From Diphasiastrum complanatum (taxonomy: Eukaryota; Streptophyta; Lycopodiopsida; Lycopodiales; Lycopodiaceae): a DNA stretch of 64,000 nt. The notes beneath the pieces are model-generated. The model was not told the DNA's origin and did no database searches. It saw only the letters and a program-made list of their open reading frames with translations. A program made the translations under genes and the position numbers. The stretch is from NCBI GenBank assembly GCA_029204225.1, contig CM055096.1, positions 46,881,079 through 46,945,078 on the forward strand, given 5' to 3'. Positions 11,178-24,269 of the stretch are shown here, piece after piece (within the stretch, counting starts at the first letter, position 1; each line of letters opens with the position of its first letter).

Positions 11178-12009
11178 TGTCGCGGGAAGCGGAAAACACT
11201 CTATTCAGTGTCACAAAAGCAAAATTGTTTTTTTGTTTTGTTTTTGTCTTTGTATTCGTGAATGATTTTGTGTCTTTGAATTTTCTTTTACGCGAAAGCT
11301 TCATAGAAACCTAGACACGCAACTACACATCACAAAACACATTCTATTCTAGAAATCAAGACAAATGACACAAGACAAGGAGATGCACAAAAGTAGAGCA
11401 ACTGTATTATCAGTTTAGTTTTTAGAGCGAGATCATCAGTGTCTCGAGCGTTGGCAGAATGACACTCTGCTCTTTCATTGTGTTCTACTAGTTGGCAGAC
11501 TTTCATGCACAACTCTATTGTTTCTAGTAATTTTCTTTTTGCTCTACTCGCTATGTCTCTCTGTCTCTTATAGATCTATGTTTATGATCCAGAAAAGATA
11601 GTTTATATCTCCACTGTGTGGAGTTAACAAGATAGCTAAACACAGAATCACAAGACTAGTTAACGCTAATCAACTAATCAGTTAGTCTCTGTTGTTGCCT
11701 CTCGTTTCACCTGGGCATGAAGTCTATGACTCCAAGCTCGTTGAGCTGCCAACTGACAACGTGAAAGGTTTTTCTTTTGTTTGTTTCGTTTCTTTCGTTT
11801 GTTTTCGCTCTTTTCGTTTCTTTCATAATCTTTCGTTTTGCGTTCCTTTGCGGTTTGAGGTCCTGGAGTTATGTTTACGATTCATGAATGATTCGCAAAT
11901 TGTTCGTCTTTTGAGTCAAAGACACGTTGACTGTCGCGAATTGTTCTCGTTCTACCTTTGTTTCTTGTTTGTGTTGCGACAAAGTTGCAGGAGTTCACCA
12001 TTTCTGACG
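11178..12009 (-). repeat. 3' LTR of the inner minus-strand copia
   Basis: Starts TGTCGCGGGAAGCGG and ends ACCATTTCTGACG, where the last base is probably a mutated A. It matches 17659-18492 along its whole length and, inverted, the LTR at 38219-38999. It is about 832 bp. Sequence inside the element next to it (12010 onward) is not the expected polypurine tract, so the region between this LTR and the pol gene has been replaced. Confidence 0.85.
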
Positions 12010-12345
12010 CTATTGTTCATTTTGTAATTTTGAGTTTTAAGAGATCTTGGAGCTTCTCTTGGAGAGCTTTCTTGATGAAGAAAGTGGTTCATGTGTCTAA
12101 AGTCACATGAGAGCTATGATCATGCTCTAGAATCAGGCTCTATCTTGTGAATGATCAATAATCATGAATAAAGATACCTTACTTTGCCTAATTTGGTGCA
12201 GTTTTGCTACTTTTAGCTCTCTTCTTGATTTTTGACTAGTTTCTTGATTTCTTGCGCTTTCATTGTAAATTGATGTTTAATGAATGAATTAGATGTCTAA
12301 ATGCTAAGGTTGGCACATGACAATTTTGGTATCAGAGCTTTAGAT
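12010..12345 (+). repeat. End of another copia LTR with a primer-binding site
   Basis: Near 12325 the sequence reads CACATGACA followed by TTTTGGTATCAGAGCTT. TGGTATCAGAGC is the usual plant copia primer-binding site, complementary to initiator-Met tRNA, placed a few bases after an LTR end in CA. An AATAAA lies near 12170. This looks like the tail of a plus-strand LTR plus leader, inserted or recombined into the inner minus-strand element. Confidence 0.6.
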
Positions 12346-13025
12346 CCTTTCTCCATCAGATTTGGTGGATTTTGTTAAATTTGGTTGAGTTTCTTGTTTA
12401 AGCTTTCTTGATTTTTCAATTTTCAACAAGCTTTGATTCAGTTATTGACTATATAATTCTCATTATTTTTTTTGTGTAGTTTCTTGTTGTACATCAATAG
12501 ATCTCTCTTTTAGCTTTCTAGAGGTACTGAGATTTCCTGATTTGGAGCTATAATGACCAAGTTATGGCCATTTTAGTGTTTTCTTTTCAAATTTAGCTAG
12601 TTGTAGCTTTTTGCAGTCTGTTTTTCCCCATTTTGGCTGAATTTTTGGCCAAACTTTTTAACTGTAATTATGTAGGATTGTAGATCTCACTCTTAGCTTG
12701 AATTTGAGCCAATTTGCAGCCAATTTGGTTGAAAATTGAGGGAGATATGACAAATCTTGGGAAAGAGGTTAAATTCTAATTTGAGTAGAGAATTTGGGAG
12801 AGAAGCACTTCAATTCTTCATTCTTGAAGTTTTTACTTCCTTGTAAGTTGTTTCCCATTTCTTCATTTTAAAATTTTTGCCAACTCATTTAAAAAAAAAA
12901 ATCAGCCCTAACCCTAAAGGCCTAACCTGACCTACCCTAACCTGACCTACCCTAACCCTAAAGTCCCAACCTAAATTTACTCTCTCTTCACGCTAGTTCT
13001 CTCTCTCCACACCATCATTCGGACC
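12346..13025. other. Leader-like non-coding stretch with a telomere-like patch
   Basis: T-rich sequence follows the primer-binding site, with no open frame. At 12905-12963 several CCCTAACCCTAAAG and CCTAACCTGACC units occur, close to the plant telomere repeat CCCTAAA but too short and irregular for a true telomere tract. Confidence 0.5.
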
Positions 13026-13027
13026 TT

Positions 13028-13440
13028 CCTTTTCATATAGCTCTGTTAAACGTTGAACATTGAAGAACTGAAAATCATGCAATTGAGACATGCGAGGAAT
13101 TTGAGGCTCTCTTGGCTTTTAGCTGGACCTCCGGTGCACATTGCTTGTTTAAAATAATCTGATTCAGAATAATTGCGCTTCCGTTCACGCTTTGGCGGCT
13201 CAATCCAATTCTTTGCAATCATCTTTTTCAGGTTCAACTTCCCTTCTTCCTTTTCATCTTTATCATCAAAGTCATAAAAACCAGCAGTATCATCCATCTT
13301 GAATTTGATGGCATCCTCAGTAAGCTTTCTCATTTTATCGTCAAGCTCAGCTATGGCTTCTTCTCCTTTTGCAATTATTCGGTCGATGTTTTCATCTGTG
13401 ATTGTGCCATCTTTTGAACTGAAGACCATCACTATGTTTT
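13028..13440 (-). pseudogene. ISWI-type chromatin remodeller fragment (helicase-HAND linker)
   Basis: Minus-strand translation gives VFSSKDGTITDENIDRII, AKGEEAIAELDDKMRKL, EDAIKFKMDDTAGFYDFDD, PPKRERKRNYSESDYFKQ and, after a frameshift, PRMSQLHDFQFFNVQRLTEL. These match the conserved segment between the SNF2 helicase and the HAND domain of plant ISWI ATPases (CHR11/CHR17 type). Only about 130 of the roughly 1,050 residues are present, with one frameshift near 13105. The upstream boundary near 13440 follows TAG on the coding strand and could be an old intron-exon border. The fragment lies inside the inner copia between its LTR and its RT, in the same strand sense as pol. Confidence 0.9.
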
Positions 13441-13862
13441 TTATTATTCTATCATAGTCTGTAAGCTCTTTGTAGCACTCCTTGTACTATTGCATATCCA
13501 TGAGCACTGGCTCACTGCATGTTACTGAGTGTTGATCCATGAGCAATGAGGTCACGAATTCTGGGCTCTGGCCATGCACATACTTCTTCATTTATCTCTA
13601 AAAGCTGCTCTGTCAGACTTCATCCATACCTTTTGAGAGCACTGGTTCGCAGGTGGTTCAACACATTCTAGGAACTCTGCATTGTTGTGAATTGCCAAAT
13701 ATAGCCATGGAGCTAAATTAGATTAGAACTAGTCAATAGGACTATTAATAAAGTGGTTCGAACAACGTCGCTATAATTGAGAATAGCGAAATTGTAATAA
13801 TAGTTGTAAGGCCCAATTTAGCTAAATAAGGCCCCAAACTTATAGTAGAGGCACAAATGACC
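13440..13862. other. Unrecognised filler between ISWI fragment and copia RT
   Basis: No recognised coding sequence. Similarity of the inner element to its relative at 34997-38150 stops near 13862, so this belongs to the replacement block. It may be intron or flank carried along with the ISWI piece. Confidence 0.4.
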
Positions 13863-16537
13863 ACTATAAAACTATCGATTAAATTCTAGTAAGGTATACC
13901 TGTCATCTTCTGTTCTTCCTCTTCGGTTTTTGGGCAATCCTGCTTCGTGAGCTTGGCTCCAGCTATCATTGGTGTAGCCTTCTCTTTGCAGTCCATCATG
14001 TGGTACTGCTTTAGCACTTTTTTGATATATTTTGACTGACTCAAGTGCATTTCACCCTTTGCTCAATCTCTTCTGATCTCCAGCTCAAGGCATTTTCTTG
14101 CTTCTCCAAGATCTATGATTTCGTAGCTTTCAAAGATCTGACTCTTTGTGTCTTTTATCAGCATCAAGGAATTTCCTATCATTAGCGAATCATCCACGAA
14201 AATGGTCGGTATCACAAAATCTTTTCCTACTCTTTTTATGTAGACATTGGAGTCTGGTTGAGTACGATTGAAGTCTAGAGACTTCAAAAGACCATCGAGC
14301 TTCTTGTACCAAGCTCGTGATGCCTATTTTAGACCATAGATGCATCTCTGCAACCGACAGACATATTGTCAATTGTCGGGGTCTTCAAAACCTTCAGGTT
14401 GCTTTATGAAGGTTTTCTCCTCTAGATCTCCGTGGATAAAGGCTGTTTTCACGTCAATCTGGTGAATTTTCAGATTGTTTTGTGTGGAGTATGCAAGGAG
14501 TAGCCTTATGCTTGTCATCTTGACCATGGGTGAATATGTGTCGAAATAATCAACACCATATCTCTCCATGTACCCCTTAGCAACAAACCTTGCTTTGTAG
14601 CGACCAATGGTGCCATCTGATTTCATCTTTTTCTTAAATACCCACTTGCAGTCGACTATTTTTCTGCTTTCTGGCAGTGGCTTTAATGTCCATGCCTCGT
14701 TTCACCTCATTGACTCGATCTCCTCTGACATTGCCTGCTTCCAAAATTCTCCCTCTGGACTCTAGATAGTTTCTTGGTATGTTGTTGGCTCTTCAGTGAA
14801 GCTGCAGTACTCAAACTGTGTGTCTTCATTCCATTGAAGATTGTCAGAGTAGCAGTCTGGAGGTCTTCTTTGTCTTGTTGACCTTCTTGGCTCGTTTTGT
14901 CGCTGCTCGAACGTTTCTTGTTCGTGGGGTTGATCCTCTACTTTCTGCTGCTCTGGAGTCTGCGGCTCTGCATTCTGATTTGATGTCTGTCCTAGATCTC
15001 CCTCTTGAATAGGTAGCAATGCGAAAATCTCATGGCCCTTTTTGTCTTTTAGTCCAGAGAATGCGGACTCATCGAACTTTACATCTCTGCTCGAAACAAC
15101 CTTCTTCGTAGTTGGATCGTAGAGCCTGTACACTTGTGTTCTGTTCGAGTAATCGACCATGATTGTTTGCTCTGATTTGTCATCAAGCTTGTTTCTTTTT
15201 TCTTTTGAAATGTGCTTATTATATGTTGTACATCCAAACACACGTACATATGACAGATTAGGCTTTCTACCTGTCCACATTTTGTTTTCCAGTGCTGTCG
15301 TTGTTGATCTGTTCTGTAGGTGTACAGCTGCAGCTATTGCCTCAGTCCAGAATTGACCTGGCAATTGAGCCTATGCCATCATGCATTCGGCTCCTTCAAC
15401 TAGCATTCTGTTTTTTCTTTCTGCAACACCATTGTATTTTGGTGTATATGCAAGAGTGAACTGGTGTTCTATCCCATATTCTTCGTAGAATCTTGAGAAT
15501 TTTTTGCTTTTGTATTCACCTCCATTGTCAGATCTGAGGATCTGTATCATAATCGAGGTGTGTCGCTCTACAAATGCCACAAACTTCTTGAAGGAATTAA
15601 ACACTTCGGATTTCTTCTTTAAGTAGTAGATCATGGTCATCCGGCTGTAATCATCTGTGAACGTCAGAAAGTATCTTGAACCTACGAGCGAATCCATCTT
15701 CATCGGTCCACAGACATCAGAGTGGATGAGCTCAAAAACTTCCTTGGCTCTTCTTCCCTCATGCATGAATGGATTCTGATGTTGCTTGTCTTTCTAACAG
15801 ACTTTGTAGAACTCAGTTTCGGACTTTGAAATCTTGAGACCTGTGACAATGTCCTTTCTGATCATGTCATACAGGCTCCGCATGTTCAAATGATACATTC
15901 TCCTATGCCAGAGCTGATCTTCATTTTTTGAAGCATTTAATATGCTATCAAAGTTGCTGATTATCTTGGCCTGGTGGAGGTTTCCTTCTCTGCATCCGAC
16001 CGTCAGCAACTTGTTTGTCGTCTTTCCGATCATGCGACATGTGTTGCCGTCGAACAAAACTCGAATGCCAAGATCTGCCATCTTGGAGACAAATAGCAGA
16101 TCTTTTCTGAGTGAGGGCACATAGAGTGCTGCTGCTAGCTCTGCTTGGCCTGACAATGTTCGTAGCTGTAGAGTGTCGATGTATTTGACAACGTGTCTGC
16201 TCCCATCACCTAGAGTCACTGCTCTGTTGTTTTGGAGTTCGCGAAAGTTGATCAAGATCTTCTTGTTGCAGGTTATGTGAGATGTTGCTCCTGAATCGAT
16301 GACTACATCGTAGTCGTGTTCAGAGTAGTTTGTCGAAGCTTCGTCGAGTATCGTGAAAGCTTCATCACCTCTTTCAACATCCTTTGATGACTCTGCAACG
16401 TTTGCCTTTTCAGCTTTTTTTTTTTTCTTTTTGGGTTGAATCTGCAGTCGTATGCAGAATGCCCTTTCTTCTTGCAGTGCATGCAAGGCATTAGGGGACT
16501 TTTGAGCTCCAAAAAGACCCTTTAAGAATTCGTGCAA
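13862..16537 (-). pseudogene. Inner copia pol: protease, integrase, RT (3' end lost)
   Basis: From 16537 downward on the minus strand: second zinc knuckle (CMHCKKKGHSAYDC), protease VIDSGATSHITCN (about 16300), GAG-pre-integrase with HRRMYHLNMRSLYDM, integrase with SDVCGPMK, FTDDYSRMT, LRSDNGGEYKS and GVAERKNRMLVEGAECMM (15766-15371), integrase C-terminus (VRVFGCTTYNKHISKEKRNK), acidic linker, then RT with ARFVAKGYMERYGVDYFD, IHQIDVKTAFIHGDLEEKTF and IFVDDSLMIGN (14626-14063). Similarity to the 35-38 kb relative ends near 13862, so the RT tail and RNase H are missing. A few stops and frameshifts separate long open stretches, so this copy is fairly young. The RT core has FVDD rather than the common YVDD. 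Confidence 0.93.
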
Positions 16538-16847
16538 GATGTTTTTTGTATTATTAAAATATTATAACACTAATACTTTTGAATTGCCATAACTTTTTAA
16601 TGGTAGTTCAAAAGTATGTCATTTAACATATCATTGGAAATCTCTTGTTGAGCGCTTTCCAATGCACCAAACTTCGCTAAATTCGGACTTACCACTAAAA
16701 AGTTATGCCATTTTTAGTGTGGAATCAAAATGTGGACTCAAAAAGTTACGTTACGTAGATTTCAAATTTAAGTGTTTTGATTGGTCCATGTGTAAGAAAA
16801 ATTTGAGAACAGATATAAAAAGAATCTTTACAAAGGGTCTTTTTTGG
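16509..16847. mobile_element. MITE-like insertion between the two gag zinc knuckles
   Basis: The ends CCAAAAAGACCCTTT (16509-16523) and AAAGGGTCTTTTTTGG (16832-16847) are inverted copies. The interior (about 16560-16750) matches two tandem units at 62345-62515 and 62535-62705, recognisable by TTGCCATAACTTTTTAA, AAAAGTATGTCAT and TGTGGACTCAAAA. It separates the first knuckle (CDHCYKPGHTANKC, about 16925-16890) from the second (CMHCKKKGHSAYDC), which lie a few residues apart in the related element at 53733. It therefore disrupts gag of the inner copia. Confidence 0.7.
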
Positions 16848-16849
16848 AT

Positions 16850-17593
16850 TTAGAACTCCTCTAATGTATTGCTAGATTGAACCAGCATTTGTTGGCTGTA
16901 TGGCCTGGTTTGTAGCAGTGATCGCAGAAAGAAGATTGTTGATTCAAGGACTTCGTCTTCTCGAATCTTGGCTTGTTCTTGTTTATAGAGAGCCTTCTCT
17001 TGATCACTGCTTTCCTCTCCTTTGTCTCTCATCAGTCTCTCATCAACGACAAGACTGACTGCTTTGTTGAATGTCATATCTGGTAGACTCAGTATGAGCA
17101 TTCTGAGCGGATGATAGGATGTCGGTAGAGATTTCATGAAGTACATCAGCTGCTGTAGTGCTGCAATCTGGTGCTCCTGTCCTGATGCAACGAGTTGAGC
17201 AAAGATCGTTATGATCTTCTCAATGTGCTGATCCAATTGGTTGTCATCCCATCGTATGGATTGTAGCTGGTTGTGAAGGTGCATGACTGAAGCTGCAATC
17301 CTCACTTCATACTTCTGTTTTAATCTTTCCCATGCTGCATGGCTGCCTTCGCAGTCTTCAAACTGCATGAGTAGATCTTCATTTATGGACGAAACGATGA
17401 TCGCCATTGCGCGCTCATCTTTTCTGATCCATTCAGCTCTCCTCAGGTCTCTCTCTAGAGGCTGCACCTCTGAGAGTTCGGTCACTGCCCAGATGCCTTT
17501 GCCCTTCAGAAGTGTTTTGATTTTGAATTTCCAAATTTTGTGATTTGTGCCATCAAGACAGATTGCTACTCTCGTCTGGATTGTTGTAGCCAT
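16850..17593 (-). CDS. Inner copia Gag, N-terminal 247 residues
   Basis: An open frame of 247 codons begins MATTIQTRVAICLDGTNHKI, with the start about 55 bp inside the primer-binding site. It has the plant copia Gag layout: KIWKFKIKTLLKGKGIWAV near residue 20, AIIVSSINEDLLMQF, AAWERLKQKYEVR and the hallmark stretch near DQHIEKIITIFAQLVASGQ. It forms the virus-like particle that packages element RNA. The frame ends EEF at 16850 because of the MITE-like insertion, although a zinc knuckle in another frame (about 16925-16890) shows that Gag once continued. Function is inferred from the family. Confidence 0.85.
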   Translation of the reverse strand: MATTIQTRVAICLDGTNHKIWKFKIKTLLKGKGIWAVTELSEVQPLERDLRRAEWIRKDERAMAIIVSSINEDLLMQFEDCEGSHAAWERLKQKYEVRIAASVMHLHNQLQSIRWDDNQLDQHIEKIITIFAQLVASGQEHQIAALQQLMYFMKSLPTSYHPLRMLILSLPDMTFNKAVSLVVDERLMRDKGEESSDQEKALYKQEQAKIREDEVLESTIFFLRSLLQTRPYSQQMLVQSSNTLEEF

Positions 17594-17647
17594 ATTGTAT
17601 TGTCTAGAAAAATCACTGTTGGGATATCAGTAGTGATAACCCGTGGG

Positions 17648-17658
17648 CTCTGATACCA
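17648..17658 (-). promoter_or_regulatory. Primer-binding site of the inner copia
   Basis: On the minus strand the sequence directly after the LTR is TGGTATCAGAGCC, the plant copia site complementary to initiator-Met tRNA where minus-strand DNA synthesis starts. It fixes the LTR edge at 17659. Confidence 0.85.
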
Positions 17659-18492
17659 TGTCGCGGGAAGCGAAAAACACTCTGTTCAGTGTCGTGAAAG
17701 CGAAACTATTTCTTTTTTATTTTTGTCTTCGCATTCACAAACGATTTTGTGTCTTTGGATTTTCTTTTGTGCGGAAGCTTCATAGGAACCTAGACACATG
17801 ATTGCACATCACAAAACACATTCTATTCTAGCAATCAAGACAAATGACACAAGACAAGGAGATGCACGAAAGTAGAGCGACTGTATTATCAGTTTAGTTT
17901 TTAGAGCGAGATCGTCAGTGTCTCGCTCGTTGGCGGAATGAGACTCTGCCCTTTCGTTGTGTTCTGCTAGTTGGCAGACTTTCATGCATAGCTCTATTGT
18001 TTCTAGTGATTTTCTTTCTGCTCTACTTGCTACATCTCTCTCTTTGTCTCTTACAAATCTATGTTTATGATCCAGAAAGGATAGTTTATATCTCCACTAT
18101 GTGGAGTTTACAAGATAGCTAAATGCAAAATCACAAGACTGGTAAACGCTAATCAAGTAATCTGTTAGTCTTTGTTGTTGCCTCTCGTTTCACCTGGGCG
18201 TGAAGTCTACGACTCCAAGCCCGTTGAGCTGTCAGCTGACAACGTGAAAGGTTTCTCTTTTGTTTGTTTCATTTCCTTCGTTTGTTTTCGCTCTTTTCAT
18301 TTCTTTTGTAATCTTTCATTTTGTGTTCCTTTGCGGTTTGTGGTCCTGGAGGTATGTCTACCATTCACGAATGATTCTCGAATCGTTCGTCCTTCAAGTC
18401 AAAGACATGTTGACTATCGTGAATTGTTCTCGTTCGACCTTCATTTCTTGTTCGTGCTGCGACAAAGTTGCAAGAGTTCACCATTTCTTACA
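17659..18492 (-). repeat. 5' LTR of the inner minus-strand copia
   Basis: About 834 bp, TGTCGCGGG...TTCTTACA on the plus strand, matching 11178-12009 and inverted 38219-38999. The LTR holds the element promoter. Differences between the two LTRs are scattered along the length, suggesting that insertion is not recent. Confidence 0.88.
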
Positions 18493-19400
18493 CTTGTCAT
18501 GTGTCTTGTGGCTCCTGAGTTAATGTACCAAGCTTGATCGCCTTGATTGGATGACAATGCTGATATAATGATGCTAGAGTCTTCAACTTCACCTTCATCG
18601 ACAAGGTTACCTGATTGCTTTGGTTTCTCCTTGTCTAATTCTACCGAGAATTTTGGACACTCGCTTTTCCAATGGCCCTTTTTGCCACAATGGAAGCATT
18701 TGTCCTTCTTCTTGGTCTTGCTAAATGATCTCTCATCCTCCTGAGTCTTGGCGAATTGCTACTTAGACTTATTCTTACCCTTGTCTTTGCCTTGTTTTTG
18801 GCATGTCATAAGTGCTTGATCATCAGTATTTTGACATCTAGCTTTCACCATCTCTCATCGCTCCTCCTCCTGCATCAAGATTCCTATGAGCTTGGTAGTC
18901 TTTCTCTTGATGTTATCCACTTACAAACATCTGATAGGGTTCTTCAATGTCACACAATGCATTGTCCACCAGCTCAACATCATGTATGCACTTGCCAATA
19001 GAATGCAGTTCATTCCTCATTGTCTTGATTCTGGTCATATAAGTTTGAATGTGCTCTTCTTGCTCCATTCGAGCACTATTCAGCTTTGCGCTCAAAAATA
19101 TAATCCTTGATGAATTTGACATCTTGAACTACTCCTTTAGCACATCCCATGCCTGTCTTGGTGTAATGGCATCACTTATGTGGGTAATGATCTAGTCTTT
19201 CACTGACAAGGTAATGAAGGTCAAAGCTCTTCTCGCCTTTCTATCGAACACTGTAATGTCCGCTTCATTTGGTGGTCTTCTCTCATCACTTGTGACACAT
19301 CCCATAGTTCCTTCTCTATCAGTATGTTTTTCATTTTGAATTTCCATAGGAAATCCCGTCCACTTTGCTATTTTCTCTCAAAATAGACTCTCCCATGTTT
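18493..19400 (-). pseudogene. Outer copia element, 5' part: gag, zinc knuckle, protease start
   Basis: Minus-strand reading from about 19400: FPMWKFKMKNILIEKELWDV, then DRKARRALTFITLSVKD and PRQAWDVLKE, then SARMEQEEHIQTYMTRIKTM (19122-18913), a zinc knuckle CFHCGKKGHWKSECPKF near 18690, and the protease motif WYINSGATRHMT at about 18530-18495. It stops exactly at the inner LTR. The continuation GNKDWFG is at 11177. Stops and frameshifts are scattered, so this element is older than the one inserted into it. Confidence 0.85.
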
Positions 19401-21600
19401 GCCATCCCAGAATTGCCTAAAACTGCAACCGTAGGCTAAACGAGGTGTTTTGAGTACAATGGTGACGTCGGCAACTTATTTGATGACATGCTAAAATTTC
19501 ACACCAGGGTGTCCCGTCGCTTAGGTGGTGTTTCGCAAGCCAAGTCCCTTTTTAAACATGAAATGCCTTTTGCCTCACACTTCTGACTACATGCTCCCTG
19601 AAGGAGGAAAAAGAGATTTGACGTCCATTGCAATCACTCAGTTTTGTGGTATCGTACTTGCAAATACAGTCCAGATGCTCTTTTTTTGGAGTCCGTAGCC
19701 CTTCGTTTGTCCCAAAACGGACTTAAAACAAGAAAATTAGGCCCTTTTTAGTTTTTGAATTGTTTCTTCTTAGTGAAGAAACTTCATCCTTCATGAGTTT
19801 CACTCCCTTGGGTCCCTTTCAAAGTGAAATTTTTAATGAAGTTGAAGGCCACTCTCTCTCTCAATGCACTTCGGGTCCCTTCAAAGCAATCTTGGTCGTT
19901 TGATCCAACGACACTAATCTTAACCACCCGATTTTCAGTAAATCCTCACCACTGGTTGGATTGAGGCTTGATCTAACGGTGTAGATTAGATTCACATGTT
20001 GAAGTCCTTTCCACAAGACACAGGACACTTGGAGACGCTAACTTGCAATTCGAACTAGGCACGTGCGACCTCCATCTGCCTCTCCTCCTATGACTATGCC
20101 CTCTCACCAAAATTTGAGCAGATCAAACTTGGTTTTGCATCTGTTTGAGTGTGATCTGACACCATGGCTACAGTCGCCCATTTTTTGCTGAGGGTTTTGA
20201 CCCTTTAATTAGTGCTTTTGGTGGAGAATTGAGGTTTCTAGAGTAGTTCAAATACCTGAATTTTCTCTCTCCTTTGAGCAATACTCTCTAAACTGATAGC
20301 AGCTCAAATCGCATTCAAAATTTTGAAAACTTGCTATAATCCTCCAGCGACCTCCCATAGCTAATCACCGATCTTCTCGACATTTAAAAACATATAGTTT
20401 TTCAGTTTGGCAACCCATGCATGGCCCGAGTTGTCGTTGACGGGATGCGTGTCCTGTCGACTCACCTCGTGGTGAGGCCAACTAATCCTAATCCACTAAT
20501 AGGACCCACAGTGCAGTAACACAGCAGTCCTACTTGAATTCTAACTGATATATAGTGGTCTGTGAGAAAGCTTTGTGGAATGTGATATTGTGCCCTGATG
20601 GGATAGCATCCAATCATGTTCGTCCATTTAAGCTAAGCTTAAAACTGACTTAGAGCTTATCTAACAAAAATTGGTAGGAAACTTTGAAGAGTAAAATACG
20701 TCAATAGCCACATTTATTTTTTATTTTCAGAAAACCAACAATATGAACAAAGGTCCATTACAATATAGATGGCGGCCAAGTACAGTTAAAACAGTAGAAA
20801 AGTAGAGATGGTCGTTCGCTTTTCAGATGGAAGCCATCCACGCAAAATGATCATGCTCAATGGCTAAGCAAATCAGCTAGAGGCAGTGTTGATTTCTAGC
20901 CAAATGGATTTCGTTGGCCAGCGGCCCATCAGCCTTGCAAATAGGTATCAATCAAATCTGAAACATTGCTACAACATCTCTGGTGATTGTTCAGTGTCAA
21001 AAGCAACATAAAATGCAAAGATATGAGTCTCATACTAGTAGTAATGTTCACAGTTGCCTTTGAGATAGTGCCCAAACGTAAACACTTCCAAACACGTCTT
21101 TTGAAAGCAAGAATGTAGTATTGATCTATGATAATCACAGTATCATGTGAGCTCAAAAGCAATCAAATGAATTTCTGTAGAATCATTCAACCAAATAGTT
21201 GATAGCTTTCTTACCTTAGCTTGCAGTATTTTTCACTCGAATACTCTTTCAAAAAGCTTTCACAGGTCTCTTCTCATCCAAGCAAAGATGGCAGCAGTAG
21301 ACAAGCAAACCAAGAGAGCTAAAGCAAGAGAGAAAGGGAAAGAGCAAGAAGAGTGAAACTTAGGGTTGTAGCGATCTTCCCTTTTATAAAACTTCCAGTA
21401 CCTCTTGGTGTACCAGGTGCGAAAAGATGCTCACCGACCAAATTTTCCACCAAAAGACTAGAAATTTCAAAAAAAACTTTTTAGAGACCATGTTACTAAG
21501 TTTAACAAGGAAAGGCATTTTCGTTGGTTTAGTACCATAAAAAAAAAAAAAACATTCTCTAACATTTCGAAAAGTGAATAAAGTACAATAACCATATAGT
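19400..21600. other. Unrecognised region upstream of the outer copia
   Basis: It probably holds the leader and 5' LTR of the outer copia, since it lies upstream of its gag, but no primer site or LTR edge was recognised. There are CT-rich patches near 19851 and several short minus-strand frames of no recognised family. Confidence 0.4.
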
Positions 21601-21606
21601 AGAGTC

Positions 21607-24130
<2,524 letters not shown>

Positions 24131-24269
24131 TATTTACAAAGTACAATTCAGCGGTATCTAATCTACTTCCGATATTTTTTTCCAATGAAAGCTGCAATTT
24201 AGAATCATGCAACAATTTTTTTCTTTCATATGAATCCAATAGCTCATAGTTTTTATGCTTACTCAGATC

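Noticed and set aside
11692-12027. Plus-strand frame MLPLVSPGHEVYDSK and its twin at 18172-18537
   Set aside because: Both lie in the antisense of the two LTRs of one copia; their similarity reflects LTR identity, not a gene family.
12904-12965. Chromosome end or telomere array
   Set aside because: Only a few irregular units within 60 bp, inside an LTR-leader context.
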